Position numbers and translations under genes: made by a program
Assembly (NCBI GenBank): GCA_023634235.1
Contig: JAMKCF010000002.1
Location: 6,376,722 to 6,440,721, forward strand
DNA length: 64,000 nt
Direction: 5' to 3'
Origin: Pisaster brevispinus
Taxonomy: Eukaryota > Echinodermata > Asteroidea > Forcipulatida > Asteriidae
The notes under the pieces: model-generated
Told to the model about the DNA's origin: nothing
The model's database searches: none
What the model saw: only the letters and a program-made list of their open reading frames with translations
Shown: in pieces, positions 10,901 to 22,114 of the stretch
Numbering within the stretch: position 1 is the first letter of the stretch
Layout of the letters: every line of letters begins with the position of its first letter

Positions 10901-12666
10901 TAATATTTTGGCAATAAAAAACACATGTCTGAGGGAGCAAAATTACTTCAGGGGACTTATATTGTTTCCGGTCAAATTATACTCCATCGAATTCATGGGC
11001 TTGTATTTTAAAAGAACGGGATAACACTTTTATTTTGAAGGAATAAACAAACATTTTGGGAGAACAATATTAATGAGCGAATATAATGATTTTTGGAGTT
11101 AACAGATAAGTTATTTTTTTGTTTATATTTCTGTTTTTATTGTATCTTTTTTTTTTGCCCTTCAGGGGGCTCTCCGTCCGAATAGTAAAACCTGAATGTC
11201 GGGTTGATGGAGGGTTACGATCTCATTTCAACTAATTACGGCACGCAGTACATGGAGTAATTACACGTTCGTGTTTTATAGTGGTTTTTTTTTCTCTGCA
11301 CGTTTTAATAAAAGTTGCCTTTGGATTATTATGCTTTTTTATCCCTTTCCCGTTGAGCTACCATAATTTTTGCTTGATACTTTGTGCTTTTCGTGGATCG
11401 ATCATTGGATGTCAAAAATGTTACGATATATATAGAGCAATGACCAGATTGGACTGACACGTTGTTTATACACGCCTTTTAAACGTGGGGCTATTTCTCT
11501 GCATGTGTCATGTTGTCTAACTTAGCGTGAACCCATACCTTACCAAATGATGTTTCACACATTTCACCAGATGGTACCAGTATGATAAGTTGCAATTTAG
11601 TGTAGGCTCATTCTACAATTTTAATATACTTGGAATTGTCTTTGTTAAACCTCCGTGAAAGTTGCATGCTGGACCCACTAGGCGCCATCGGAAGGCAGAT
11701 TGTATTACGGGTAAATAGCTGTGTTTGTGGGGCACAATTCGTATTCTAATGGTCTGAACAGACGAATAAATGTTTCCTGGACCTACACACATAAGATTGA
11801 AGCATTCTAAAATTTACACGTTGGTTCCCTACTAATCTAAAACAAATGTACATTTCGAAATCCGCACCCAGGCCATCTGCAAACTGCCATCCTCAAACCA
11901 CTCAGCAGTTGTTTTTTTACACACACCTATTGGCAACACCGCATGGGTAAACAACACCTATTATACCCCCACTACCACCGCCATAATAGTCTGATGTTAT
12001 AGTCAAAAGCATGTGAAGATTACGTGTAATCGAAGGAATTCGTTTTTGTGCAAACATAATAATTTTGTTGCACATTATAATGGGTCCATATAGACTAATC
12101 TGCCATCCCACACTATTTGTCAACCTCTGAGTTTACCCACCCAAAAATCACAAATTTGAAAGGTATCAACACCATTCCTTTTTTTTTTCATGAACGTATC
12201 AACAACACTTTGTACCACACACCAAAACCCAAACTCATTCAAAGTTCAGTGAGAATTTAGTTCCGTTGTGTACGTAAAATGGCTAAGTAGTGAACAAGGA
12301 ATAAAAGAAAAGTTTTCACTGAAACGCCCACCTGCTTTGGTGATTTGTATGACTTTTAATAGGCGACAGAAACTTTAACCGAAAAAACGGAACTGGTTCG
12401 CTTCTCATCAAACACCGAGACCTACGTCACGTTGTTCGATGGGACCATGCCTGCCAAGCTTTATTTCAAAATCATCGTTAAATTAAAAGAGGGAGCAGTA
12501 ATTTGTTTCGTCTACAATCATGTTGGAGCATTTAAACCGTTAACTAGCCAAGTGGTTCATGTTTGTTGTTACTTAAAATTATTATTTAATCATAGTGTGT
12601 TCTTCAACTGTTGGATTGAATTGATGCTAACCCCGATCAGGTATGTGTACATATGTGTGAGCAAAC
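10901..12666. other. Intergenic, no recognisable feature
   Basis: AT-rich with T homopolymers. Short ORFs only (e.g. plus 12432-12680), none with a recognisable domain. Confidence 0.4.
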
Positions 12667-13195
12667 ATCATATCTCGTGAACCACTAATAGTTTTGACTT
12701 TTTACTAACCATGTACTTAGACTAAACTAGAGTGTCAATAAAACCGCAGACGTTTTCGGTAGGATAACGTCATCAATGACGTCATAACATGGAATCAATG
12801 TTTTGCAAGATCTTTCGACCATCTGAAAAACCCTGGAGCTTTGTTGTTTAATCTTACAAAAGTGTGACACTCTGTGACCTTCACTTCTTATCGAAACTGA
12901 AATATTATTAATCCATAACTCAAAACATCATATCCCATTAACCAAAAAGGGTTGATAATTCAAATGTTACGCGTACTTGTACCTGAGTGTGTAGATGAAA
13001 CCGCAAATATTCTCGGGATTATGATGACACCGATGGCGTCCTAACAAACCTTTAATATCTAAACAGTTCATATCCGAAGAACCATTACTGTTACATACAT
13101 AACTTGCCCAATACCAAAGCTCTTGCCAGTTTGTGTAATGATCGCACTAAATGTGTCCCCCTGTGAGCTTCAATACTGGTCAAAAATGGAGGATT
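12667..13195. repeat. Degenerate ~260 bp tandem duplication
   Basis: Blocks repeat in the same order. A 'catcatatc(t/c)c' start at about 12667 and again at 12925 is followed by 'aaaccgcaga/aata' and 'gatgacgtc/gatggcgtc' boxes. A second block around 'gagctttg...gtgtgacactctgtgaccttca' (about 12835) recurs as 'aagctcttg...aatgtgtccccctgtgagcttca' (about 13118). The copies are old and diverged. Nothing coding. Confidence 0.55.
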
Positions 13196-15305
13196 AAGTG
13201 AAAATCATTCCTGGTCCTCGCTTTGAGGACTGCAAACACTATGATCTTGAAAGCAGATGGTCTCTCCATATGGAATAAAGTTTAATCCATAGACCTTTCA
13301 ATTGAAACAATACAATTACTGAAAACCTGTAGAAATTTAAAAAACAACAACTTCGCAGATACTTATCTTAGAGCTGATGAGCTATGAGTTTCCTATTTCA
13401 AAATCGCAATATTTCACCGTTCACTTTACGTATCAATTTTTCACACACATCATAATTGCAAGAATTACTACTTGAAAACACCAGTTCTGCCGAAGTCGAA
13501 ATGTCTAAACCGAACTCCTTGTTTTTGTTTCAACAAAAAAATCTGTAGTTACAATAACGTTGCTTCAGTGATCAGCATCATTGAAAAAGTAGCAAAAAGT
13601 CGTAATTTCACCTGTATAGGCGTTAGGTCCCCAGAGACCGTCAGATCCATTGCAGTGCAGATTGGTTAATGGTGCCCCCTCCTGTTATTATAACATTGTC
13701 ATATATAATATCCCAATGATTTTTTGGAAGTCTTCGTGACTTCTTTACATGCCCAGTTTTTGTCTGTGATTATTTAAGCCTTGATTTTTTTGTTTAATTA
13801 ACTGTTTTTAATTTTTGTAATATTGTTGGTCTAATTAGAGGCAATTAAATCGTAAATGATTTTGGGCTGAACAAAAAACGATAATAAAGAACAACGAGTT
13901 TCAAGTGGGCATGTTTGGGTTATATTTTGTAATAGCCTAACAGATTGTTGACACCCTGTTGACCACACAATGCAGCCCTAAACTCGCTGTAATTATTATT
14001 GCTATGTGGTTTACCATGCAGAGAGGAGTATGTCTCTCTCAGTTGAGACAGTTCGTCAACGGATGGGGGGGGGGGGGAGTGGTGGCCTTTAACAACCAGT
14101 TGACATGACATGACAAAGAAAGAAAGAAGAAAAAAATACTGTTGGAACTGACCCCCGCCCCCCCCCCCCCCCCGATCTAAGCTATGTGGAATGGTCCTGT
14201 CTAGAATCTCCTGGATGAGCAAGTCTCTCCGGGCTTTGGAAGTGAAGAAAAAAAAAGAATAATTTTAAATCTACGATCCAACGCTGAAAGACTCCCTCCC
14301 ACAAGGGTTTGATTGTTATAAAAAGTTGTGTAACTTACTTGTACATTATTTTACTAGTTGAATATTTGCATAAAAACTTACATTTGTGTTCAATTAATTC
14401 ACCATTGAGGACTTTAATGCAACGTAGTGAAGTTAGCAAATTTTCCCAGTGTAAACAAAGGTAAATATTGTTTTGATCTCAACTTAACTTTCAATGAAAT
14501 TTCAAAAGCAACACTGTAAAAAAAATGTTCGGTACAATGTTTACCCTTTTTAGTTTGATGAGGGAACATGGTGGTCAGCTTGGGAAAATGATGCACCAAA
14601 CTTAAGCATTATAAGATTTACTCGGCCCTGTGCAATTGTTTACCCAGTATCGAGTTAAAAAAAGGTGTTCCTGAAAGAAAAAAAGTTCCCTACATGCCAG
14701 AATTTTTTTTTACTAAACCTTACTAAAAACAAATTTTACCCAAAGTGGATATAATTCAGTTTATCATCAATAAATGATAAAATGCCTTATACTCAGTGAA
14801 CATGTATAATTTTAACGCCGTCCGACATATTGCTTTTTGTGTATAAATCTATGTATGTTTTTACATTGTTGGTGCGCACGCGCACGGTGTAACAGGTTTA
14901 CTGGGGACCTCAGAAGTGTGTTTCTGGGTCAAGGTCTGCGCATTATGTGTTGCATTAATATTTTCATTGCAAATAATTTTTATTGATCGGGCGATGTTGT
15001 AAGTTTTACTTTTATCCAATCAGCTATTGCGGATTAGCGTGGGTTGTATAATTTTGCGGGAAATTCCTCACTTTGTCACAGTCAACCAAAGTGTTTAGAC
15101 ATTAAAATTTATGTCTATACATAATCAACGTTAACTGTATGACTGTCATATATCAATTGCTTTGACTGGATGAAATAATACCTTGAGGTGGAATAGCCGT
15201 TTACCGTTGGTTGGAGTAGATATTTGCGGTTGGTTTGGAGTAGCGGTTTATGGTTGAATTTTGGTGAAACCTGAAAGAAAAGCCGAAGTTCTGTATACGC
15301 CCGAC
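13196..15305. other. Gene-poor DNA with GTAAA-rich stretch
   Basis: It contains G- and C-homopolymers (about 14064 and 14157-14175) and an AT-rich stretch (about 14330-14800) dense in GTAAA/TTTAC motifs, similar in texture to 55490-56500 in TRPM intron 1. That suggests a related nonautonomous element, but clear ends are not visible. No gene seen. Confidence 0.3.
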
Positions 15306-17231
15306 ATGCCGAGGGTAAATCGCCAGGCCCGGGAGCCCGTCAGACGGAAGGGGTTGTTACTAAGCGCAAGAAGAGTTCTCGCCCTCGGAAGTGTGCTGGG
15401 GCCGAGCCAGATGCGCCTGAAGTCCAACAGTCTGCTCCATCGACACCTGCCGCTCCAATCGTTGGCGTGAGTGCAGCGAGGTAGCAAGCTTGGGGCCAGC
15501 ATACGTTCTCATTTTTCCCACAGGGTTTTGAGTTTTCGTATCCGGCTACTATCCCGATTGGTTCTCGCATGCAGCTCGGTGTTTGTTCTTCGTTTGTTGA
15601 ATGTTTGTTTGTTTGTTTGTTTGTTTTTGTTTAGATGATCTTTCATCAAGGGAACTTGATTGGAAATGAGGTACTAGATAAAGCAGGGAAAAGGGATGCG
15701 TTTAATGGTTTTATATAAGACAGTTAATTAAACAGTGGAGAGATATAGAATTTATCCCGATTTTCATATGATGTGGTATAGTGTTAACTCTAATTGTACA
15801 TATGGTTTTGTGCGATGTATTATTGCGTTTTTTGTCGAAAAATGACAGATTTGGTTGGGGGTCTAAGGTTATGACATAAAATATTTAGCCGGTTTGCATG
15901 TTATATTAAATTACACTATTTACTTTATGTAATGTAAGAATCATATAGTGCCCTTCTGTACCGTTGGGGCTTCGTATTTTCCCTTGTACGTTCCTACAAA
16001 TTCTAACTTAAAAAACTAGGTAATTTAGTTATTTTGTGTATAGTGCCCGTCGGTTCCGTTGGGGCTACAGTCTTATCCCCTCAGCCTTCCACTTTGGGAA
16101 ATCAGTACAAGTTTAGGTTCAAATTTAAGTTGATACATTTTGTTTGTTCCTGTACAATGGCTTGTTGTATGTACTAACAAGGCAAGGTGCGTTTGTGTTG
16201 TTCAAAATGTGGAGGTCCGATGGATGACCTGTAATTTTGGGCCCGGTGTGCCCGGTGTGTCATGTAGTGTTGTGTTTGTACACAGTGTTTTTTGTGGGTA
16301 TGGACAAATGAGTCCATATATATAAATGTTGGAAGGGCGTGGTGCCCTTTGGTATGGCCACAATGTTTTGGACGTGGTAGTCCATTTGTGTTTTAGTTGG
16401 ACATGGTAGTCCAAAAGTGTTTTGGGGCGATGGTAGTCCTACAAATTCTGTGTAGTAATGTACTTGTTGATGTGTGTCTGTTTAGCTGGTTTGCCCTGTG
16501 TCCGGTATCCGGCTCCTTGCCTACTACTAAAATCTCCTTAGGTGAACATTTCACAATTGGGTGTGTGTGAATCAATCCAGCTTTTAAGCTGTGGCAAAAA
16601 TCAAGCAGTGTGTCCGCTGGGGTTATCAGTGAGGGTTTTGTGGAAAGGACGAGGCGGTGCTCACATTTCCCACTTCCGTAACTTAATGTCCGACTTGACA
16701 AGGAAAAGCCCTCCTCCAGCTCTGCTGATTGTGCATTTGGGCACTAACAATATAGTAGCTGTAGATGAGTTTGCCTTGCGTAGGCAGATATCTGTTTTAC
16801 TACATAATGTTGTGTTACTTATGCCAAAGACTATACTGGTTTGGTCAGATATTCTGCCGCGTATTTTCTATGTGGGCGCACGCTCTCAATGAGCGATTGA
16901 GCGCAAGCGGCGCACGGTTAATCGTCCTGCTAAGTCTCAATGCACGGCGCTTAATGCGTACTGCCTACACCATCCACAATTTGTGTGGTCAGAGACATCA
17001 CTGTTCAAATATGATGGGGTGCACTTGTCGCATATGGGTAACCAGATGTTTGTTGACAATATGCGCAACTGCAGTAGGTTTTGCTTGCGCTTATAATCAT
17101 TCAAGCGAGCGCAATTGTTATTTCCTGTTGTTGGGGCTATCTTCCCTTGGTGGGCGCGCTTGGCGCGTGTGGCAAGTTTTCACGGTAAGGATAGCCACCA
17201 AACACATTTGTGGCGCTTTTGGGGGGTAATT
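15306..17231 (+). mobile_element. Decayed Ngaro/DIRS-like retroelement remnant
   Basis: Two coding-like parts lie in the same orientation. Near 15306 an ATG opens a short basic, Ala/Pro-rich frame, with a frameshift into a Lys/Arg/Ala/Pro-rich peptide ending near 15480; this looks like a gag-type ORF1 start. At 16542-17096 there is an SGNH hydrolase pseudogene (listed separately). Between them are short direct repeats: 'tagtgccc' blocks at about 15944 and 16039, and three copies of TGGTAGTCC at 16375, 16404 and 16431. Some Ngaro-type tyrosine-recombinase retrotransposons carry hydrolase domains, hence the assignment. No reverse transcriptase or recombinase is visible, so the class is inferred. 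Confidence 0.5.
16542..17096 (+). pseudogene. SGNH-hydrolase-like domain, one in-frame stop
   Basis: One frame stays coherent from about 16542 to TAA at 17094-17096, interrupted by a single TGA at 16890-16892. It shows the SGNH/GDSL family blocks: a Gly-rich block (GRGGAH), PPPALLIVHLGTNN (the GxND-like block), ILVWSDILPR, and near the C-terminus DGVHLSHMGNQMF, which carries the Asp and His of the catalytic D-x-x-H block. The first block with the nucleophilic serine is not evident upstream. Proteins of this shape are carried by YR retroelements in fish and invertebrates. CGA to TGA would explain the stop. This copy is therefore inactive or very recently broken. Confidence 0.6.
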
Positions 17232-19382
17232 AAGCCAGTTGTTTAATGTTTATACCCTAATTGTATTTTGTGAATTGTTTAGTTGTCATAGCGCTCCAGA
17301 GTTTCATGAGGTAATGATTCCGATCACAGGTCACAGTGGTGGAAGCGCAGCTATACTTTGAATAATAATAATATGTTAAGAATACAAGTTTATGTATTTA
17401 CCGTAATTGGTTTGGTTGTTGTTGTGTCAGGTTTGCCCAAAGTTCGGTATCCGGAATAATTGAATAAAAATAGTTTTCAAAGGCTGTGGCATAAATTCAT
17501 ACAAGCAAGAATGTTTAATCTTAGTTTCATTTGGAGTCTGAGTATAATATGTTACGTATATATTGGGCAATGTTGTCCTACCCAACACCGTTGTGCTAAT
17601 CTTGTAACTTTTAGTTGTGTAATTTTCCACAATTTTCTAGGTACTCAAAACTAAAGAGGTGGATGATAGCAACACTCTAATCATAGCAGTGTACATCACT
17701 ATACATGTTGGGCATAGCTGCTACCGTCTTAAGGCTACCGTAAAAAGCACTGCAAGACCTAAAAACAGAATAACGAGAACAACTTACCGTGTGTTGTGTA
17801 CTTGTATGTAGTCCAAACTCTCTCGACAACTTATTGATTGGTTGCAGTAAAAAGCAAACAGTTTATGAATAAGGCTGCTGGCACGGCGCGTTTATATAAC
17901 ATTTTTTATTTCTTCTAAATGTCCATTAGTCTACTTTTGATTTTGATTGACAATGGATGAGCAGCCAATCATACAAACGTTTTGAAGTCACTGATTGAAA
18001 AGAAGTGGCTCACTCTATCACTAGTTCGTTTGAGGCTGTATCTTACGAATGAAGGTCCTTTTTACCAAACCATCCATTGCAGCTCGTGGCACAATGTGTT
18101 TACATGTATATCCGCCTTACTACGCACTGTTAGATTGCTTCCTGAAATACTTGGCCAATTTCCTTCTATGTCCACTGATACGAGGTCATTCCCTATAATG
18201 TGTTAACTTATTGAAGTGTTAAAGTGCAAGCTGTTTTTAAATAAAACTAAGTATACCTACTTGTAAAGATGGCCAGATAGGCAAAAACATCAGCATGCAC
18301 CCTCTTGCTAACCGACCTAATTACATAACTTTTCGAATTATTATTTACGGTTACAATTTGTGAATAATGTTATAATGGAAGACAAACTATTTCATAATAA
18401 ATTTGCTTTGGTGGTTGGCTTTTTATAAAGTGTAGACATGGACAGGACCCACCGTTGGCCTCTCCTGTTAGGGGACGGAGCTACAATTGAAACGAAAGGG
18501 GTCATAAACTTATCAGGCAATCTTGTTTTTGTACATTTATAAAAACTTGATACCTTAAAAATAGACACAATTTAGTGTAAAGGAATGCTTTTTGTAAGAG
18601 AAGTTTACAAACTCCTAAAAGATATAGTTTTTAAAACAAACATTCACCTTAATAAATAAAAAATGACAGCCATTTGTAGAGTTTTTGTTTCTACTAAGTC
18701 CATACATGGAAATTGTGACCTTCGTAAGACATTTTGGTTTCCCATTATTAATATAGTGTCACCTTATTAACATTCCCTTGTAAATGCGTCTCGTCTAATA
18801 TGTTTAGTCAAAACATTTCAAAGAAACTTTACATTAAAAAAAAAATAATATGAATGATGGCAAAATTAGCATTAGGCCTAACAATTTCAGTACAAAAGTT
18901 GTAGTTGTTCAATAACTTACAAAACTTCAAATAAACTTGTATTCATAAACAATTGTTTATTTCTCTGTAGGTGCCAACATCGTAGCAGTGCCAATTTAAT
19001 AATATAAAACATTCCTGGGTCTAAAAGATGTAACTTACTAGTCTAAAAAAATACAAATGCAAAAGCAATTTCAATTACTGCAGTTTAACTTCCTTAAACT
19101 GTATTTTGGTCAGAACTTGTACACTAATTTAAGGTTATACTTTGATTACGTGTTCAGCTGTAACCAGTAGCAATATTTGTTTTAAAAAAATCAGGGACCA
19201 AGTTTACATCCTATCTGGAAAACAAATTAATTACATATTTAATCGAATGATACAAATGCTAAAAATCAAATCCACTATACACAGTATCTTCCAATTGTAT
19301 TAATGCAGGAGCTCAAGGAAGTTGTTGGCGTGTTTAACAACACCCATTGTACCCGTGTAGCAAAAAAAAAGTGTCGTAGTAG
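17097..19382. other. Gene-poor DNA
   Basis: Contains a short 'ggtatccgg' echo (17449) of sequence in the preceding element (16503), suggesting that element may extend to about 17460. Also holds the dispersed repeat at 17936-18240. The remainder is AT-rich with no recognised gene. Confidence 0.35.
17936..18240 (+). repeat. Dispersed repeat, copy 1 (second copy 43697-43985)
   Basis: Shares order and orientation with 43697-43985. Common blocks include TTTTGATTGACAAT, CAGCCAATCAT, AGTCACTGATTGAA, TGTGTTTACATGTATATCC, GATTGCTTCCTGAA and CTTCTATGTCC. No coding potential on either strand. It is a moderately diverged unknown repeat family. Confidence 0.7.
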
Positions 19383-20040
19383 GCATTTGCGGAGACTTTA
19401 AGAAGACCTTAAAGTAACGCTAATCTGCAGACTGACCAACATCCTTTTCCAAAGATTGAGGAAATTTTCGCGACATTTACTGGTGGTCAGCGATTCAGTA
19501 CGCGTGATCTGAGACATGCTTATCTTCATAAGGTGCAGTAATTTACTCTCATTGAACGCCCATAAGGAACTCTGAAGATAAACTGCCAAGCATTTAGCGT
19601 GCCGTCGGCACCTGTAATGTGGCAACGCGCAATGGAACACATTTTGCTAAATTTTCAGAGGTACGATGATCATGGATTATATGAACATCATTGGCAAATT
19701 TTCGTGGTAGTCACGTCTATGCAATAAAATATAAGAGCACCACCAAGCACTGTAATGTGGATGGACTTTCGCGACTGCCCGTACCTAAGGTTCGGGTTGA
19801 AGACACTGACCCGGATGATTTTCTCCACATGTCAGAGCCAGAGAAGAAGCCAGTAACCAAGTACGCAAAGAAACAGCTCGCAACATTTTGCCTTTAAGAG
19901 TAATAATACACCTTGAATGGGTAGGCAAACACATTTGACACCGAACTAAACCCCCTCGACATGCACAGGAACGGTGTCCTAGTAATGCCAATCCAAAGCA
20001 TCCCTTTTCCTTAAGAAAAGGAACCATCATTATTTATTTT
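19383..20040 (+). mobile_element. Ty3/Gypsy pol remnant (RT to integrase start)
   Basis: Frame-broken plus-strand remnant. It contains GDFK (19391), the RT palm block leading to APVMWQRAMEHIL (about 19609), then after a deletion the RNase H/connection motif KSTTKHCNVDGLSRLP (about 19735). Next come an acidic linker and a short block (YTLNG, then ELNPLDMHRNGVLVMPI, about 19908-19998) corresponding to the integrase N-terminus. The RT active-site region and most of RNase H are deleted. Many stops and shifts show it is old. Confidence 0.75.
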
Positions 20041-20720
20041 GCTCGTAGAGGTGAAATTGTGCCTAATAGACTCATGAGGCAAAAACACGATAACTGTAGA
20101 TAGGCATAATGGTAGAAAAAAACTGCTGAAAAGCTTGTATTTGTTTTTATTGTTCGCGTACCTCTGCAAACTTAAAAAAAAAACACACACGTTTAAGCAC
20201 TAAGACCAGATTGAAAACATTTTTAACATTCCAACACAATATAGACACAACTTTAAACCAAGCATTGAGATATTATTTCGTTTGGTGTTTCGTGCAACTC
20301 AAAATTGATTCCACGAGTATCTTAGGAGGTCTGCAAACGCGACTGGACCTAGTGGTGGTACTATTCGTGTTCAGTTTTGGAGATTTATCTGTTCGCGTAA
20401 AATGCACACATTGTGTATTTGCAACTGAGCTGCAGACTAGGACAGGATGGCTCTACTGAAATATGAAGTGATGTGAGCTGAGGTGCCTTCATATTCAATA
20501 CCTTATGGAGACCGAGAATAAAAACAAAAATGGGAAAACAAAGAGTCTCCATAGGGGAATTCTAAAGACTGGGTTGCTCCACAAGGAAGTGTGTGTACAA
20601 AGTCTATTGGAAGTTCTTAACTGCAGGGACAAAGGAAAGAACAAAATAAGTATGTCTCCACACGGATGCAAAAACAGGAATGGCTGCACTCACGCATGTG
20701 ACTGGAGTTACTGGTGATTG
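20041..20720. other. Between two Gypsy remnants
   Basis: No LTR pair could be recognised. Short open frames exist on both strands without known domains. It may be noncoding parts of the flanking retroelements. Confidence 0.3.
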
Positions 20721-20726
20721 GGTGTT

Positions 20727-21720
20727 TTACCGACTGTCCTGCATGTGTACGCTGTTGCGCTTGTAGCATTTGGTGCCAACTTCGACGATGTAGCTGCGAG
20801 GTGCAACTTCGGCTTTGATCACTATGGATGTCCATGGGGAGCCTTCCACATTGGGTCGTGTTTTGGTGCGAACTGCCTGTCCAACTACCAGGGAGGTTTC
20901 TGGCTGTGCGGTCATTATACATGTTAGCTGCCTGTCTTTTGGTCAAGACTTGTTCCGCGACAGATTCTTCGACTTTGGGGATTCTGCAATGTGTACCTGC
21001 AAGGGAGAAATGAGCGTGTTCGCCAATACATTAGACGCTGTGTTAAGAGCTGTTTATTCCTGGAGTAGTAGTGTTTCTCCATTCGTGGATATCTTTCAAT
21101 ACGTCACTGTTGCTTTTTCCAGCTTTTGCACAAACCCCTTGGCATTTTTTTACTGTGGATTCTGCTTTTCATTTGGACTCAGAGGGGTGGGGACTTGAAT
21201 TAGTTTGTTGATTAGTTTGTCGATTGTCTGTAAGCAAGGTGTGGGGAATGAGAAGCGATCACAGGATTCAGGGCAATGGTAACTGATGTGGAAGTCATTT
21301 TGACCAGGGCGTGCACATCGATGCAGTATGGGTAGACGTCTACTAGTAAGAATTAGTTTTGTCCCTTGACCTCAAAACAGTCACTGACGTCTTACTGTAT
21401 TATAACGGTGTCTTGGGTACTAGGTGTGTCTTGAAGTGTTCCTTAGGGAGAGCTGGTCGTGTCTCCTGGCAAATTACGCAGCGTTGCACGGCTTCCGCAA
21501 GTTCTGTATGCATACGTGGCCAGTACACACTGTCCCGTGCAGTGTTTGTTGTGCTGCAGTTCCATGTGCGATGCTTGTGCTCTTGCTATCATATCTGCAC
21601 AAAGAGCTGTTGGAATTACAATACGAGTTCCAAACAAAACGAGACTGTTTTGCTTTGAAAGTTCATCTCTGTAAGGCCAGTACTCCCTGATGCACAAGGG
21701 AACTTGTGTTTTGTCCCCTC
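20727..21720 (-). mobile_element. Ty3/Gypsy integrase and pol C-terminus remnant
   Basis: Minus-strand remnant reading from about 21700 down to 20727. It starts with an integrase N-terminal segment (EYWPYRDELS, then GTRIVIPTA). A diverged core follows (KAESTVKK region near 21150, then HEWRNTTTPGINSS near 21080). The pol tail matches the Gypsy GPY/F-like end: LTKRQAANMYNDRTA, a Trp/Val core, then APRSYIVEVGTKCYKRN. Stops and one-base shifts interrupt it. Its orientation is opposite to the Gypsy piece at 19383-20040, and both contain the integrase N-terminus, so they come from different insertions or a rearranged pair. Confidence 0.7.
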
Positions 21721-21739
21721 GCTGTACTTCAAAGACAAT

Positions 21740-21890
21740 AGTTAATTAATCGTTCAGTTTTTAGAAAAAAACAGGTGAACCCTTAAAGATTTATCCTCAG
21801 CCAGATTGTCATGTCAATCAGCCCTGTCTGAGGATAGAACCGTAAGGGTTTCACCTGTTTTTTTGCTAAAAACTAAACGAGTAATTAACT
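21740..21890. mobile_element. Hairpin MITE, ~150 bp
   Basis: Two arms of about 48 bp, beginning AGTTAATTAATCGTTCAG and ending with its near-complement CTAAACGAGTAATTAACT, enclose a short loop with a further CCTCAG/CTGAGG pairing. The arms match apart from a few substitutions and one-base indels. It abuts the minus-strand Gypsy remnant. Confidence 0.75.
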
Positions 21891-22114
21891 AAATTGTGTT
21901 TTCGGTCTACTGGCTGCAGACCACTAGGGCATTGCAGGGTTGGCTTTCTGTATTAGGTTTGTGAATTAATAAAAATAAGTTGGTTGATGAAAGTGGTATT
22001 CAACTGCCCACTTCCCCTATTTTCGGCCAGGAAAACGATCAATTATTGATTGACAAAATAATTTGAAAGCACATTGTAAACTACTTGGCAAGTATTTTGT
22101 AAAACGCTTCGTAA

